From Oligoflexus sp. (GTDB lineage: Bacteria > Bdellovibrionota_B > Oligoflexia > Oligoflexales > Oligoflexaceae): a stretch of 13,866 nt of DNA. The stretch is taken from positions 1 through 13,866 of the forward strand of contig JASLCY010000288.1 in NCBI GenBank assembly GCA_030151925.1. Reading direction: 5' to 3'. The notes beneath the pieces are model-generated. The model did no database searches, was not told the DNA's origin, and worked only from the letters and a program-made list of their open reading frames with translations. Of this stretch, positions 5,523 to 12,263 are shown piece after piece. The stretch's first letter is position 1. Each line of letters begins with the position of its first letter. Position numbers and translations under genes: made by a program.

Positions 5523-7171
5523 ATGAAAGCAGTACGTCCGCTGTTTGTTTTATTCCTGTCTCTTTTTTCTCCCTCTTGCAAGCATGATGACTCATTCAGT
5601 TCGACTAAGTTCGATGCCTCGCCTCAAACGCAGGCAGCTTGTTCGAACCCCGCTGATGCCTGGTGCAAGGAATACCAAACGCGCGTGACGAATCTGAACG
5701 GCTTCCTCAAGACCAACGGCGACGATTACAAATCGTTCGCTTCGGCTTCTTTAGGTCACGCAGGATTCCCTTATATACTTCTCCGCCTCGCTCCCGAACT
5801 CTTCCCCGACCTCGTCGCCGGCCAGGGCAAGAACTTCTCGCGCCTCGGCTTCCGCGATGATCCGTTCAACCCTTCGACCGGACTCCCGCTGGGATTGAAC
5901 TATCGCTCGCAGGCCGTGCCGTTCGCGAGCCTGCCCGTGCAAACGCCTATCAAAGTCGCGACGCTCACCTGCGGCGCTTGCCATATCGGTCGCGTCGAAG
6001 GCCCCGACGGGCGCTCGATAGAACTCGTCGGCGCCGGCAACTCGCACTTCGACAGCACGGGCCTCTTCAAGCTCTTCGGCGATATCGTGAAGCACAAGAA
6101 CTACAATGCGAGCGCGATCCGCGCAGCGGTGCTGAGCAAGCCCGTCGGCTACTTCTACGGCGGCAGCAGCTTCTTCGCGGAAACGGCTGAACGAACCCTC
6201 TACGTGACCTTCACCGATTCGCTGCTCGCCGCGATCAAAAAAGCGGTGATCGAAGGCCATGAGCGCCAGGACAAGTTCATCAACCAGCAGGATTACGTCC
6301 GCACGGGCGCCTACGATTACTTCTCGCGTACGCCGGGGCGCGCGGACGCGGTCGGCCTCACGCTCTCGAATTACGCGAGCGACGATCAGGTCGATAAGAT
6401 GCCGGGCCATCCCACGATCACCAAGATCATGAGCGTGTGGTCGCAGAAGGACCGTACGGTGAGCCACTGGACTTCGGACATGCCGAGCGGCGTAAGCCCC
6501 GTGGTCGCCGCGGAAGTCGCGGTTATCGGCGATACGGCCCTGCTCGATAAGGACAACATCCTGCGCTCGACGCGTTTCATCCGCGATCTTCCGCCTCCGC
6601 CCTATCCCTTCGCCGTCGACATGCAGAAGGCTGCGACCGGTAAAGCTCTTTACGACCAATGCTGCGCAAGCTGACACGTCGGCGATAACAAGGTCTATCC
6701 CGCAGCGGAACTCAAAACCGATCCGGCGCGCATCGGTGCGCCTTCGGACGTGACCTATGTCGGCTTCAATGAGGCTCTGCATAAAGGCTGCCCGGACGAT
6801 CGCATGGCCTGTATTCCGGATACGACGCCGATCCTGAGGCCGCTTGATCAGCCGAAGGGTTATGTCGCGACTCCGCTCGACGGTATCTGGGCGCGTTCGC
6901 CTTACCTTCACAACGGATCGGTGCCGACGCTTTATCATCTCCTCGTGCCGAACGCGCGCCCGAATACGTTCATCGTCGGCAGCATGAAGTTCGACTCGGC
7001 AAACGTCGGCTTCGAATGGCGGTCGCCTATGGAGAACACCGAACGCTATAACGCCGACCGCATAGGCCAGTACAATACCGGGCACGACAGCGCCGCTTAT
7101 CTCGGCGATGTGGACTGGAGCATGAGACCGAGAAGCGCGAGGCCCTGCTCGAATATATGAAGACGCTCTGA
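5523..7171 (+). pseudogene. Diheme c-type cytochrome (RoxA / cytochrome c peroxidase-like lipoprotein), disrupted by a TGA and a frameshift
   Basis: The reading frame from ATG 5523 encodes a lipoprotein-type signal (LFSPSC, Cys19) and a periplasmic diheme cytochrome. Heme motif 1 is intact: CGACH, residues 150-154. Heme motif 2 reads C381-A-S-stop-H385: the codon expected for the second Cys is TGA (6672-6674) where TGC is expected. The same frame then continues with family-typical sequence, including GYVATPLDGIWARSPYLHNG and SVPTLYHLL, to about 7100. There a -1 shift is needed to reach EHETEKREALLEYMKTL and the natural TGA at 7169-7171. The span of 1649 nt is one short of a multiple of three, consistent with a 1-nt deletion near 7097-7118. 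The C-terminal half resembles the cytochrome-like domain of RoxA and related CCP/MauG-like proteins. Two lesions indicate a pseudogene unless one or both are sequencing errors. Confidence 0.8.
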
Positions 7172-7177
7172 AGAGGG

Positions 7178-7437
7178 GAATGGTTCGAGGAAAGCCTCGA
7201 TGAACGGCATATGACCGAGATTATCGAACGCTCGAGACGGCGGATATTTTCCTGGCGATCGACACCTCGGGACAGGTTTATCCGGCCGTCGGGCTCCTCG
7301 AATTATCAAAAGGAAACGGTGCGGCCCCGATCGTGATGAATCCGGATCGGGCCTCACGTGGATCAGCCGACATGTTTCTTGCTCAAAAAGCCACTGAAGG
7401 ACTCGCCAGTATAGACTCTGAGATTTCCTCACTTTAG
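7178..7437 (+). pseudogene. 3' remnant of a CobB-type sirtuin (NAD-dependent deacylase) gene
   Basis: No start codon or N-terminal two-thirds is present. Frame 7178 reads EWFEESLDERHMTEIIER, matching the segment after the zinc site of CobB-like sirtuins (VWFGE-x-L...). A -1 shift near 7230 then leads into LETADIFLAIDTSG and QVYPAVGLLELSKGNGA, and on to TAG 7435-7437. ADIFLAI-x-TSG-x-VYPA-x-G closely matches E. coli CobB as I recall it. The invariant Gly of the NAD-binding GTS motif is Asp here (IDTSG), and the expected NLEP-type strand has become MNPD. The missing zinc-finger and catalytic regions, the frameshift and the altered GTS motif all indicate decay. It begins within about 6 nt of the cytochrome's natural stop, so a deletion probably joined the two. 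Confidence 0.75.
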
Positions 7438-7439
7438 GA

Positions 7440-7458
7440 GGGCGTTTATCAAACGCCC
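7440..7458. other. Hairpin GGGCGTTT-ATC-AAACGCCC
   Basis: A perfect 8-bp stem with a 3-nt loop begins 2 nt after the sirtuin remnant's stop. It lacks a T-tract on either strand, so it is not a standard intrinsic terminator. It may be a leftover terminator or an RNA 3'-end stabiliser of the lost gene. Confidence 0.55.
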
Positions 7459-7464
7459 AAGCCC

Positions 7465-7480
7465 TAACCGAGAGCGGTTA
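7465..7480. other. Second hairpin TAACCG-AGAG-CGGTTA
   Basis: A perfect 6-bp stem with a 4-nt loop lies 6 nt after the previous hairpin. The rest of the region up to 7557 holds no gene or clear promoter that I can support. Confidence 0.45.
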
Positions 7481-7557
7481 CAATTCCTCATCTAAAGCTT
7501 CATCGGCCGTGACCGAATTTCCTTTCATCGTCATCGATGCGGTTTGGTCATTTTCGC

Positions 7558-7564
7558 AAAGGAG
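7558..7564 (+). promoter_or_regulatory. Strong Shine-Dalgarno AAAGGAG for GTG start 7572
   Basis: AAAGGAG lies 7 nt before GTG 7572, which opens a lipoprotein signal peptide. This supports a GTG initiation codon. Confidence 0.75.
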
Positions 7565-7571
7565 TTTGTGA

Positions 7572-9428
7572 GTGAAACACTTCAGTGCCTTGAGTCTTGC
7601 AGCTGCTGTAGCATTCTTGCCTACGGCTTGTCATAAGAAGTCCTCGAAACATTCGGATGCATCGACCGGTGCGGTCACTACGGGCGCCGGTACCCTCAAT
7701 CTGAACTTCAGCGCGATCTCGGCTCAAGGCGACTTCGGCGAGAGCTCGCGTGCGGCCAATGCCGCGATCACGACTCCCGGTACTTTGAAACTCACTTATG
7801 GCCTCACCGGCCTCTTCGATCAAACCAAATACCTCGGCGGCGACCTGCACCTCACCGATGCTTCGACGCGCACTCCTATTCTTCAATCCACTTCCATCGG
7901 CTCCGGCGCGCCTGACGAGATGACGATCTATATCAAGAGCATCACGCTGAATGCGAAGGAAACCAGCGACAACGGTGGCGGCGGCGACGGTGATGACAGC
8001 TCGCCCGTGGCTATGACCGATGCGATCGTCGCCAGCCAGTTCAGCGACCTGTCGGCCAGCATTCAATCGTCGCTCAACGGCCTCGACGGCAAAGTCTATG
8101 ATACCGCTGAAGCTCTGCTCGCAGCCGTCATGGGCATCACCGGCGAAACCCAAGATCAAACGGTCGCGCGCCTTGAGCCGAAGATCGATGATTTAAAGAA
8201 AGCCGGAGCTGATGCCGGCGGAGCGGTGAGTTCGGTCGTCATCTTCCAGAACGACGACGGCGCGGCGGTCAAACTCGCGAACGGCACTGTCGATCTTTCG
8301 GCATTGGTCGCCAACGCGCAAGGCTCTGCGGCCTTCTCCGTCACTCCCGGCACCTTCAAGAACGTCACGATCAAATATGCTTCCAAAGCCCAGGTGAAGG
8401 GCTGCGTGAAGATGCTTTATAAATGCATGAGCAGCGGCAGCGATGTGAAGGACTGTAACGCGGCCGCCACCGCTGACGTTCCCGGTAACGGCGGCAGCGC
8501 TAACCCGGTTCTCGTGAACTATTGCACCCGCACGGATAAGTCGCCTTACATCGCCGGCACTCAAAACTCGGACTTCCAGGACAAAGAAGCCCAGGCTATG
8601 GACTTCCCGTTGGATATGCCGGGTTCGAGCTGGCCGCAAAGCGGCGACCTCTCGATATCGTATAACCTCGGCAGCGCAGTTACGATCGCTGCGGGTGATT
8701 CGGTAGATCTGACCCTCGCGGTCGATATGAATCGCCTGTTGCGTTATTACAACCGCGGTCGTCAAGATCAGGGCGTGAACCCCGGCGCTCCAATGGACAA
8801 GTCGTACTTCTTCTCCACGATCTTCAGCAATTCGACTTATGCGTTCGTCGGTAAGCCCGGCCGCATCTATGGTTATGAGATGATCGCTCGCGTCTGCTCG
8901 CCCGGAGCGACCTACGACGCGACCTCGGGCCATTGCTCGGACAGCAACGCAGCGCCAGGCGTCAACATCCCGTTCTGGGTCACGCTGATCACTTCTTCGG
9001 AAGGTTCGCCCTTGAAGATGCTGACGAGCCCTGACGACGACAACGATCTTACCATCGTAAAAGGCACCGACCGCGACGCTTCGCGCTGCGCGATCGATGC
9101 GACCGCTGCGACCCCGACTATGCCTTGGGTTCGTGTCGCTGACGGTGCGACGGTGGGCAGCCTGCACTTCGCGATGTGCGATAACAACAACCAGGACACT
9201 CCGCAAAAACCAGGTCCCTACGGTGAATTCGATAACTTCCCCGTCGCTCTCGACTCGCCAGCGGTCGTGGACAGCTCATACGCTATCGAGCTCGCGCCCG
9301 ATTTCACCAACGCCGATGTCGCGGCTCATTACGTGCCGGGCCTGACGATCGAAACGCATGCGCGCCAATCGGCGACTTCGACCGATAACGTCTACAAAGG
9401 CTTTATCGTCGCGATCCGCCGCCTCTAA
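7572..9428 (+). CDS. Unknown 618-aa lipoprotein
   Basis: I recognise no domain. The start is GTG 7572, set by AAAGGAG 7 nt upstream. Residues 1-20 form a lipoprotein signal ending FLPTAC (Cys20), followed by a charged KKSSKHSD stretch, so the protein is probably anchored and exposed in the envelope. An acidic Gly-rich linker lies at about 133-145 (SDNGGGGDGDDSS). The rest is rich in beta-type segments with many Asp, Ser and Gly. Eight Cys (278, 285, 295, 318, 442, 455, 506, 536) besides the lipidated one suggest up to four disulfides. The frame is intact and uses the high-GC codons of its neighbours. It is likely monocistronic, with its own leader and the intrinsic terminator at 9479-9506. 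Function is unknown; an adhesin or surface-binding role is only a guess. Confidence 0.85.
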   Translation: MKHFSALSLAAAVAFLPTACHKKSSKHSDASTGAVTTGAGTLNLNFSAISAQGDFGESSRAANAAITTPGTLKLTYGLTGLFDQTKYLGGDLHLTDASTRTPILQSTSIGSGAPDEMTIYIKSITLNAKETSDNGGGGDGDDSSPVAMTDAIVASQFSDLSASIQSSLNGLDGKVYDTAEALLAAVMGITGETQDQTVARLEPKIDDLKKAGADAGGAVSSVVIFQNDDGAAVKLANGTVDLSALVANAQGSAAFSVTPGTFKNVTIKYASKAQVKGCVKMLYKCMSSGSDVKDCNAAATADVPGNGGSANPVLVNYCTRTDKSPYIAGTQNSDFQDKEAQAMDFPLDMPGSSWPQSGDLSISYNLGSAVTIAAGDSVDLTLAVDMNRLLRYYNRGRQDQGVNPGAPMDKSYFFSTIFSNSTYAFVGKPGRIYGYEMIARVCSPGATYDATSGHCSDSNAAPGVNIPFWVTLITSSEGSPLKMLTSPDDDNDLTIVKGTDRDASRCAIDATAATPTMPWVRVADGATVGSLHFAMCDNNNQDTPQKPGPYGEFDNFPVALDSPAVVDSSYAIELAPDFTNADVAAHYVPGLTIETHARQSATSTDNVYKGFIVAIRRL

Positions 9429-9438
9429 CAGCTTCGAT

Positions 9439-9459
9439 ACGCTGCTTAAACAGCGTTTT
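9439..9459 (+). terminator. Weak hairpin plus TTTT after the 618-aa lipoprotein
   Basis: ACGCTG and CAGCGT pair around a CTTAAA loop, followed by a short T-run, 10 nt after the stop codon. It is a possible first, weak intrinsic terminator ahead of the stronger one at 9479. Confidence 0.4.
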
Positions 9460-9478
9460 CGTTAATCGCCTTAAGGAG

Positions 9479-9506
9479 CCCGATGTCGTCGAGACATCGG
9501 GTTTTT
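9479..9506 (+). terminator. Intrinsic terminator of the 618-aa lipoprotein gene
   Basis: The 9-bp stem CCCGATGTC / GACATCGGG with loop GTCGA is followed by TTTTT. The T-tract is on the + strand only, so it ends the lipoprotein transcript and not the convergent carboxypeptidase transcript. Confidence 0.9.
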
Positions 9507-9510
9507 CCGT

Positions 9511-10617
9511 TCAGTTGGGAGCTACGGAGTTCGCGGGGGCGGTCTTGTAAAAGTGCTCGATGAAACCAAAGACCATTTCGCGCGCCTCGTCGGTGACGGC
9601 CGGGATCTTCGATGAAGGCGGGACTTTGTTGGTCGTCAGCTCGACCGCGAGGGCCTGGGTGTTGTACTTCCAGTAGTAATAATCGGCGCTCGAACCTTTC
9701 GCGATGTAGATCGTGGTCGCGATGGGGCCATGCGTGTAGTTATTCTCGGCGGCGAGTTGATCCGTGAGCGTCGCGAAATTATCGAGATCGGTCTTGCTGC
9801 TGATCGGGGTCGAGGTATAACCCCAAGGATACATGAGAAGCTGGCCATAGGCGTGCAGGGTCATCGAACCCGTGAATTTTTGCTGTTCGAAGAGATCCAT
9901 CAGAGCCTGGATCGAAGCCGTGGGTTTGTGATTCGGGTCACCGGGCCAAGGATAGGAACGGTTCGGATCAACGCCGTTGTCGTAGCGGTTCTGTTTCGTG
10001 TAGCCGTCCGGGTTGACGACGAAAGACACATAGAGCTCGGTGTTGTCGAGCATCGCGGTGAGGCGATCGTCGCTGCCGTAGCCTTTGAGGATCTCGTCGA
10101 CGAGATTGAGCAGGACTTCGGTTGAGATCAGTTCGTCCCCGTGAGTCGCGGCATCGAGGAAGAGTTTGGGTTTCGCCGCGCGGTTGGTCGAACCGGGAGC
10201 CGTGATCTTCAGATAGGAGAGTTTATAACCCTGCTTGGATTCGCCGTAACTCGTTTGACTCACGAGTTGAGGGTAGTTCTGAACGGCTTGAGTCATATAG
10301 TCTTGCACGCTTTGCCAGTTATGATAACCCGCTGCAAAGCTATCGCGCCTGTTCCAATCCTGTCGCCATGAGGCGTCAGCATCCTTTGCCAGAAGCTCGG
10401 ACTCGGGGACGAGTCTTTGGAAGTTCGCCGCCTTCTCGACCGGAACATACACCCTATAAGTATCGCCGTCGCGACCTACGATTTCGAAGTCCCGCGAAAT
10501 CGCATCTAATCTTGCGGTATCGGTGACTCTCACGCTGTACTCAGAAAAGGTTTGGCCCTTGGCAAGACCCGCGCTGAGCAGCGTGGAGGCGAGGAAGGTC
10601 AATACTTTACGGTTCAT
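9511..10617 (-). CDS. Secreted M14-family zinc carboxypeptidase
   Basis: The 368-aa protein has a Sec signal peptide (about residues 1-19 or 1-21, core LTFLASTLLSAGLA) and an N-terminal pro-like region to about 95, then a peptidase M14 domain. Zinc ligands are His159 and Glu162 in THGDE, and His255 in LHAYGQLLMYPWGY. The substrate-binding block is GVDPNR (215-220, canonical GVDLNR, so Leu to Pro). The general base is Glu326 in ALAVELT. SYGESKQG (123-130) and IAKGSSADYYYW (305-316) are further family blocks. It should remove C-terminal residues from peptides in the periplasm or outside the cell. Specificity is not evident. GGGAG about 6 nt before ATG supports the start. It converges on the unknown lipoprotein gene and is divergent from the small secreted protein gene. 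Confidence 0.93.
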   Translation of the reverse strand: MNRKVLTFLASTLLSAGLAKGQTFSEYSVRVTDTARLDAISRDFEIVGRDGDTYRVYVPVEKAANFQRLVPESELLAKDADASWRQDWNRRDSFAAGYHNWQSVQDYMTQAVQNYPQLVSQTSYGESKQGYKLSYLKITAPGSTNRAAKPKLFLDAATHGDELISTEVLLNLVDEILKGYGSDDRLTAMLDNTELYVSFVVNPDGYTKQNRYDNGVDPNRSYPWPGDPNHKPTASIQALMDLFEQQKFTGSMTLHAYGQLLMYPWGYTSTPISSKTDLDNFATLTDQLAAENNYTHGPIATTIYIAKGSSADYYYWKYNTQALAVELTTNKVPPSSKIPAVTDEAREMVFGFIEHFYKTAPANSVAPN

Positions 10618-10857
10618 CGTTCACTCCCAATTCATTGTTTCGTGTGCATGCGGATAACTTTAACTGTTCTTTTATGCCTGAAAGGGAGTGCCGAGGAATA
10701 TGTACGAAAATGAAATGCGGGCCTGAAAGCGGCTGCGAACTCAAGGCATTACGGGCGTCGCATTTTATTTTCGAACCGCCGCTCGTGCCCCTCCGTCTAA
10801 CCTTACGAAAGAACGCTCGGTCTCGAGCCTGAACGAAACCAACAATGAAACACTGTG

Positions 10858-10863
10858 AAGGAA
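10858..10863 (+). promoter_or_regulatory. Shine-Dalgarno AAGGAA fixing the start at 10870
   Basis: AAGGAA lies 6 nt before ATG 10870. An in-frame GTG at 10855 lies upstream of this site and lacks its own, so the shorter product with an N-terminal signal peptide is preferred. The region 10618-10857 between the divergent genes shows no other gene. Confidence 0.65.
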
Positions 10864-10869
10864 CGCCCC

Positions 10870-11178
10870 ATGAAGACCAATCTTATCCTTGCCGGCCTCT
10901 TGGTTTTTGCCGCTCACTCCGCTTCCGCGCATGAAAAAATGAATCCGGCCTGTAAACAGATCGCTGATTCCTGCAAAGCCGCCGGCTTCGTGAAAGGCGA
11001 TTGGAAAAAAGGCGACGGCCTCTGGCGCGACTGCGTGGATCCGATCGTTCAAGGCCAAACGTCCGTTCCGGGCGCGACCAAACCGCTGCCGACCGTCGAT
11101 GCGAAGGTCGTAGCGGACTGCAAGGCCTCGAACCCCAAATTCGGCGAAGGCAAAGTCGGTTCCGAACCCAAGAAATAA
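10870..11178 (+). CDS. Small secreted four-cysteine protein
   Basis: The product is 102 aa with a clear Sec signal peptide (MKTNLILAGLLVFAAHSASA, cleavage after SASA). The mature part has four Cys in the pattern ACKQIADSCKAAGF ... LWRDCVDPIVQG ... VADCKASNPKFG, enough for two disulfides, and ends in a Lys/Gly-rich tail (GEGKVGSEPKK). Similar small periplasmic ACK-x5-C proteins occur as hypothetical proteins in several proteobacteria, from memory. No function is known to me. The start is set by AAGGAA at 10858-10863. It has its own strong terminator 13 nt after the stop, so it is a single-gene transcript and may be well expressed. Confidence 0.8.
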   Translation: MKTNLILAGLLVFAAHSASAHEKMNPACKQIADSCKAAGFVKGDWKKGDGLWRDCVDPIVQGQTSVPGATKPLPTVDAKVVADCKASNPKFGEGKVGSEPKK

Positions 11179-11191
11179 ACCGCGTGGATGC

Positions 11192-11226
11192 AAAGAGGCC
11201 CTTCGGATGAAGGGCCTCTTTTTTTT
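11192..11226 (+). terminator. Strong intrinsic terminator after the small secreted protein gene
   Basis: AAAGAGGCCCTTC pairs with GAAGGGCCTCTTT across a GGAT loop (13 bp), running into an eight-T tract. The AAA on the left arm offers a short U-run in the opposite direction, so it may also help end the convergent outer-membrane protein transcript. Confidence 0.95.
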
Positions 11227-11248
11227 GCCTTGATTATTCGCGAACCGA

Positions 11249-12115
11249 TCAGATGCGGGCACTGATGCCGACGAAGGGGTTGGTGTCGTCGGCCGCGCGG
11301 GTGATGCCGAAGTTGCAGCCGGCATCGAGCTGCAGGTTCTTGCTGAGGCCGTAGGTTACGCCCGCATCGAAGGTCGCGACCCAACCGCCGTTATCGGCTG
11401 AGCTGACCTCGTTATAGAACTCGAGATAACCTTCCAGTTCACCGAAGATCGCATGGCTCACGCTCGCCGAACTGATGAAGGCGTTGTGATAATGGTCGTC
11501 GGCGTCGTTTTTCAGGCTATCGATCTCGAACATCATGCCGAGGCCCCAGGCGTTCGGCAGAGAGAGGCCGATCGGCAGGATCAGGCCGCCCTCGACCTTA
11601 TCATTGCCGAGCCCGTCGTGTGCCGTCGGGAACTTCACGAAAGGAATCAGACCGATCGCGACCGGAGCGCCTTCGTTGCCCATGAAATTGTATTTGAGGC
11701 GAACGGTCGTGTCACCGAAACCTTCTTCCGTATCGTGCTGCCCGCCGGTCTCAACGCGGTTCTGCAGCCAGGGGGAGAGAATGAAATTAAATTCAAGGTT
11801 ATCGGTGAGACCCAATCTCAAGTTGGAGGTGAGGATCTCCGTTGATCTTTCTTTTATATCGCTGCCCGAAACTTTCTCGAAGCTGCCGTTATAAAGATCA
11901 GTCTCGATCTGCAAGTGCCCTGCATCAACGGTCGTGGCACCCTCGGTTTTATCCGGCCGGTCCGTCTGCATCTCGCGCATCTGGTCGCGAGGGGTAGGAT
12001 TCAACAGGCTGTAGGCGGACTTGTCCACTCCTTCCGCAGCCTGCAGGGAAGAAGCCCCCATAGACAGCAAAGCGAGTGAGACGGCGCTGAACAGGGGGCG
12101 GGGACGGAATTGCAT
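11249..12115 (-). CDS. MetA-pathway (phenol degradation)-like outer-membrane beta-barrel protein
   Basis: The 288-aa protein has a signal peptide (cleavage near SLQA, residues 23-26) and then the family opening REMQTDRPDKTEG (47-59) and TTVDAGHLQIETDL (61-74). That is followed by alternating amphipathic strands such as NLRLGLTDNLEFNFILSPW and TTVRLKYNFMGN, consistent with the 'putative MetA-pathway of phenol degradation' transporter family (PF13557). Family members are outer-membrane barrels sometimes linked to aromatic compounds. The actual cargo is usually unknown and nothing nearby points to phenol metabolism. The protein ends FVGISARI, a barrel-type strand ending in Ile where a terminal Phe is more usual. 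AGGA about 9 nt before ATG supports the start. It is divergent from the chemoreceptor gene. Confidence 0.8.
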   Translation of the reverse strand: MQFRPRPLFSAVSLALLSMGASSLQAAEGVDKSAYSLLNPTPRDQMREMQTDRPDKTEGATTVDAGHLQIETDLYNGSFEKVSGSDIKERSTEILTSNLRLGLTDNLEFNFILSPWLQNRVETGGQHDTEEGFGDTTVRLKYNFMGNEGAPVAIGLIPFVKFPTAHDGLGNDKVEGGLILPIGLSLPNAWGLGMMFEIDSLKNDADDHYHNAFISSASVSHAIFGELEGYLEFYNEVSSADNGGWVATFDAGVTYGLSKNLQLDAGCNFGITRAADDTNPFVGISARI

Positions 12116-12177
12116 CGTGATTCATCCTCATGGGAGTGGGGGCCGTAAGTTGCGGATCGCATTCTATTATCCTTTAT

Positions 12178-12190
12178 TCTCAAGTTGAGA
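12178..12190. promoter_or_regulatory. 13-bp palindrome TCTCAAGTTGAGA in divergent promoter region
   Basis: Perfect 6-bp arms around a central G lie between the divergent outer-membrane protein and chemoreceptor genes, next to a minus-strand -10-like GATAAT (12171-12166). It is well placed to control one or both promoters. I do not recognise the binding protein. No sigma-28-type promoter (TAAA-N15-GCCGATAA) is visible for the chemoreceptor. Confidence 0.4.
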
Positions 12191-12248
12191 TGTTAGAGAA
12201 TTCCTTAACCTAAATGCGATATTGTCGAAACGTGATGATCATTTTTAC

Positions 12249-12254
12249 GAGGGA
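12249..12254 (+). promoter_or_regulatory. Shine-Dalgarno GAGGGA fixing the chemoreceptor start at 12264
   Basis: GAGGGA lies 9 nt before ATG 12264. An in-frame TTG at 12222 would add 14 residues in front of the first membrane helix and has no such site. Confidence 0.65.
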
Positions 12255-12263
12255 ACCCTAGCA

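Noticed and set aside
6672..6730. Selenocysteine insertion at the cytochrome TGA
   Set aside because: No clear SECIS-like hairpin is visible by eye, and a second frameshift plus a neighbouring pseudogene make decay more likely. It is kept only as an alternative in the findings.
5751..7085. A 444-codon open frame on the minus strand opposite the cytochrome gene
   Set aside because: Its translation is an Arg/Val/Asp-rich composition typical of antisense frames in high-GC genes, with no recognisable motif. The plus strand carries clear cytochrome homology in the same bases.
7172..7437. An intact small gene between the cytochrome and the lipoprotein
   Set aside because: The homologous sirtuin segments lie in two different frames with no start codon, so an expressed intact gene is not supported.
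8193..9206. A 337-codon minus-strand open frame opposite the unknown lipoprotein
   Set aside because: It has no ribosome site and an Arg-rich antisense composition. The plus-strand gene has a signal peptide, a ribosome site and a terminator.
10635..10832. A 65-codon plus-strand frame in the carboxypeptidase/small-protein intergenic region
   Set aside because: No ribosome binding site, no signal or domain, and it occupies a likely divergent promoter region.
12191..12263. Sigma-28 flagellar promoter for the chemoreceptor
   Set aside because: A TAAA occurs at 12211-12214, but no GCCGATAA-like -10 follows at 15 nt.
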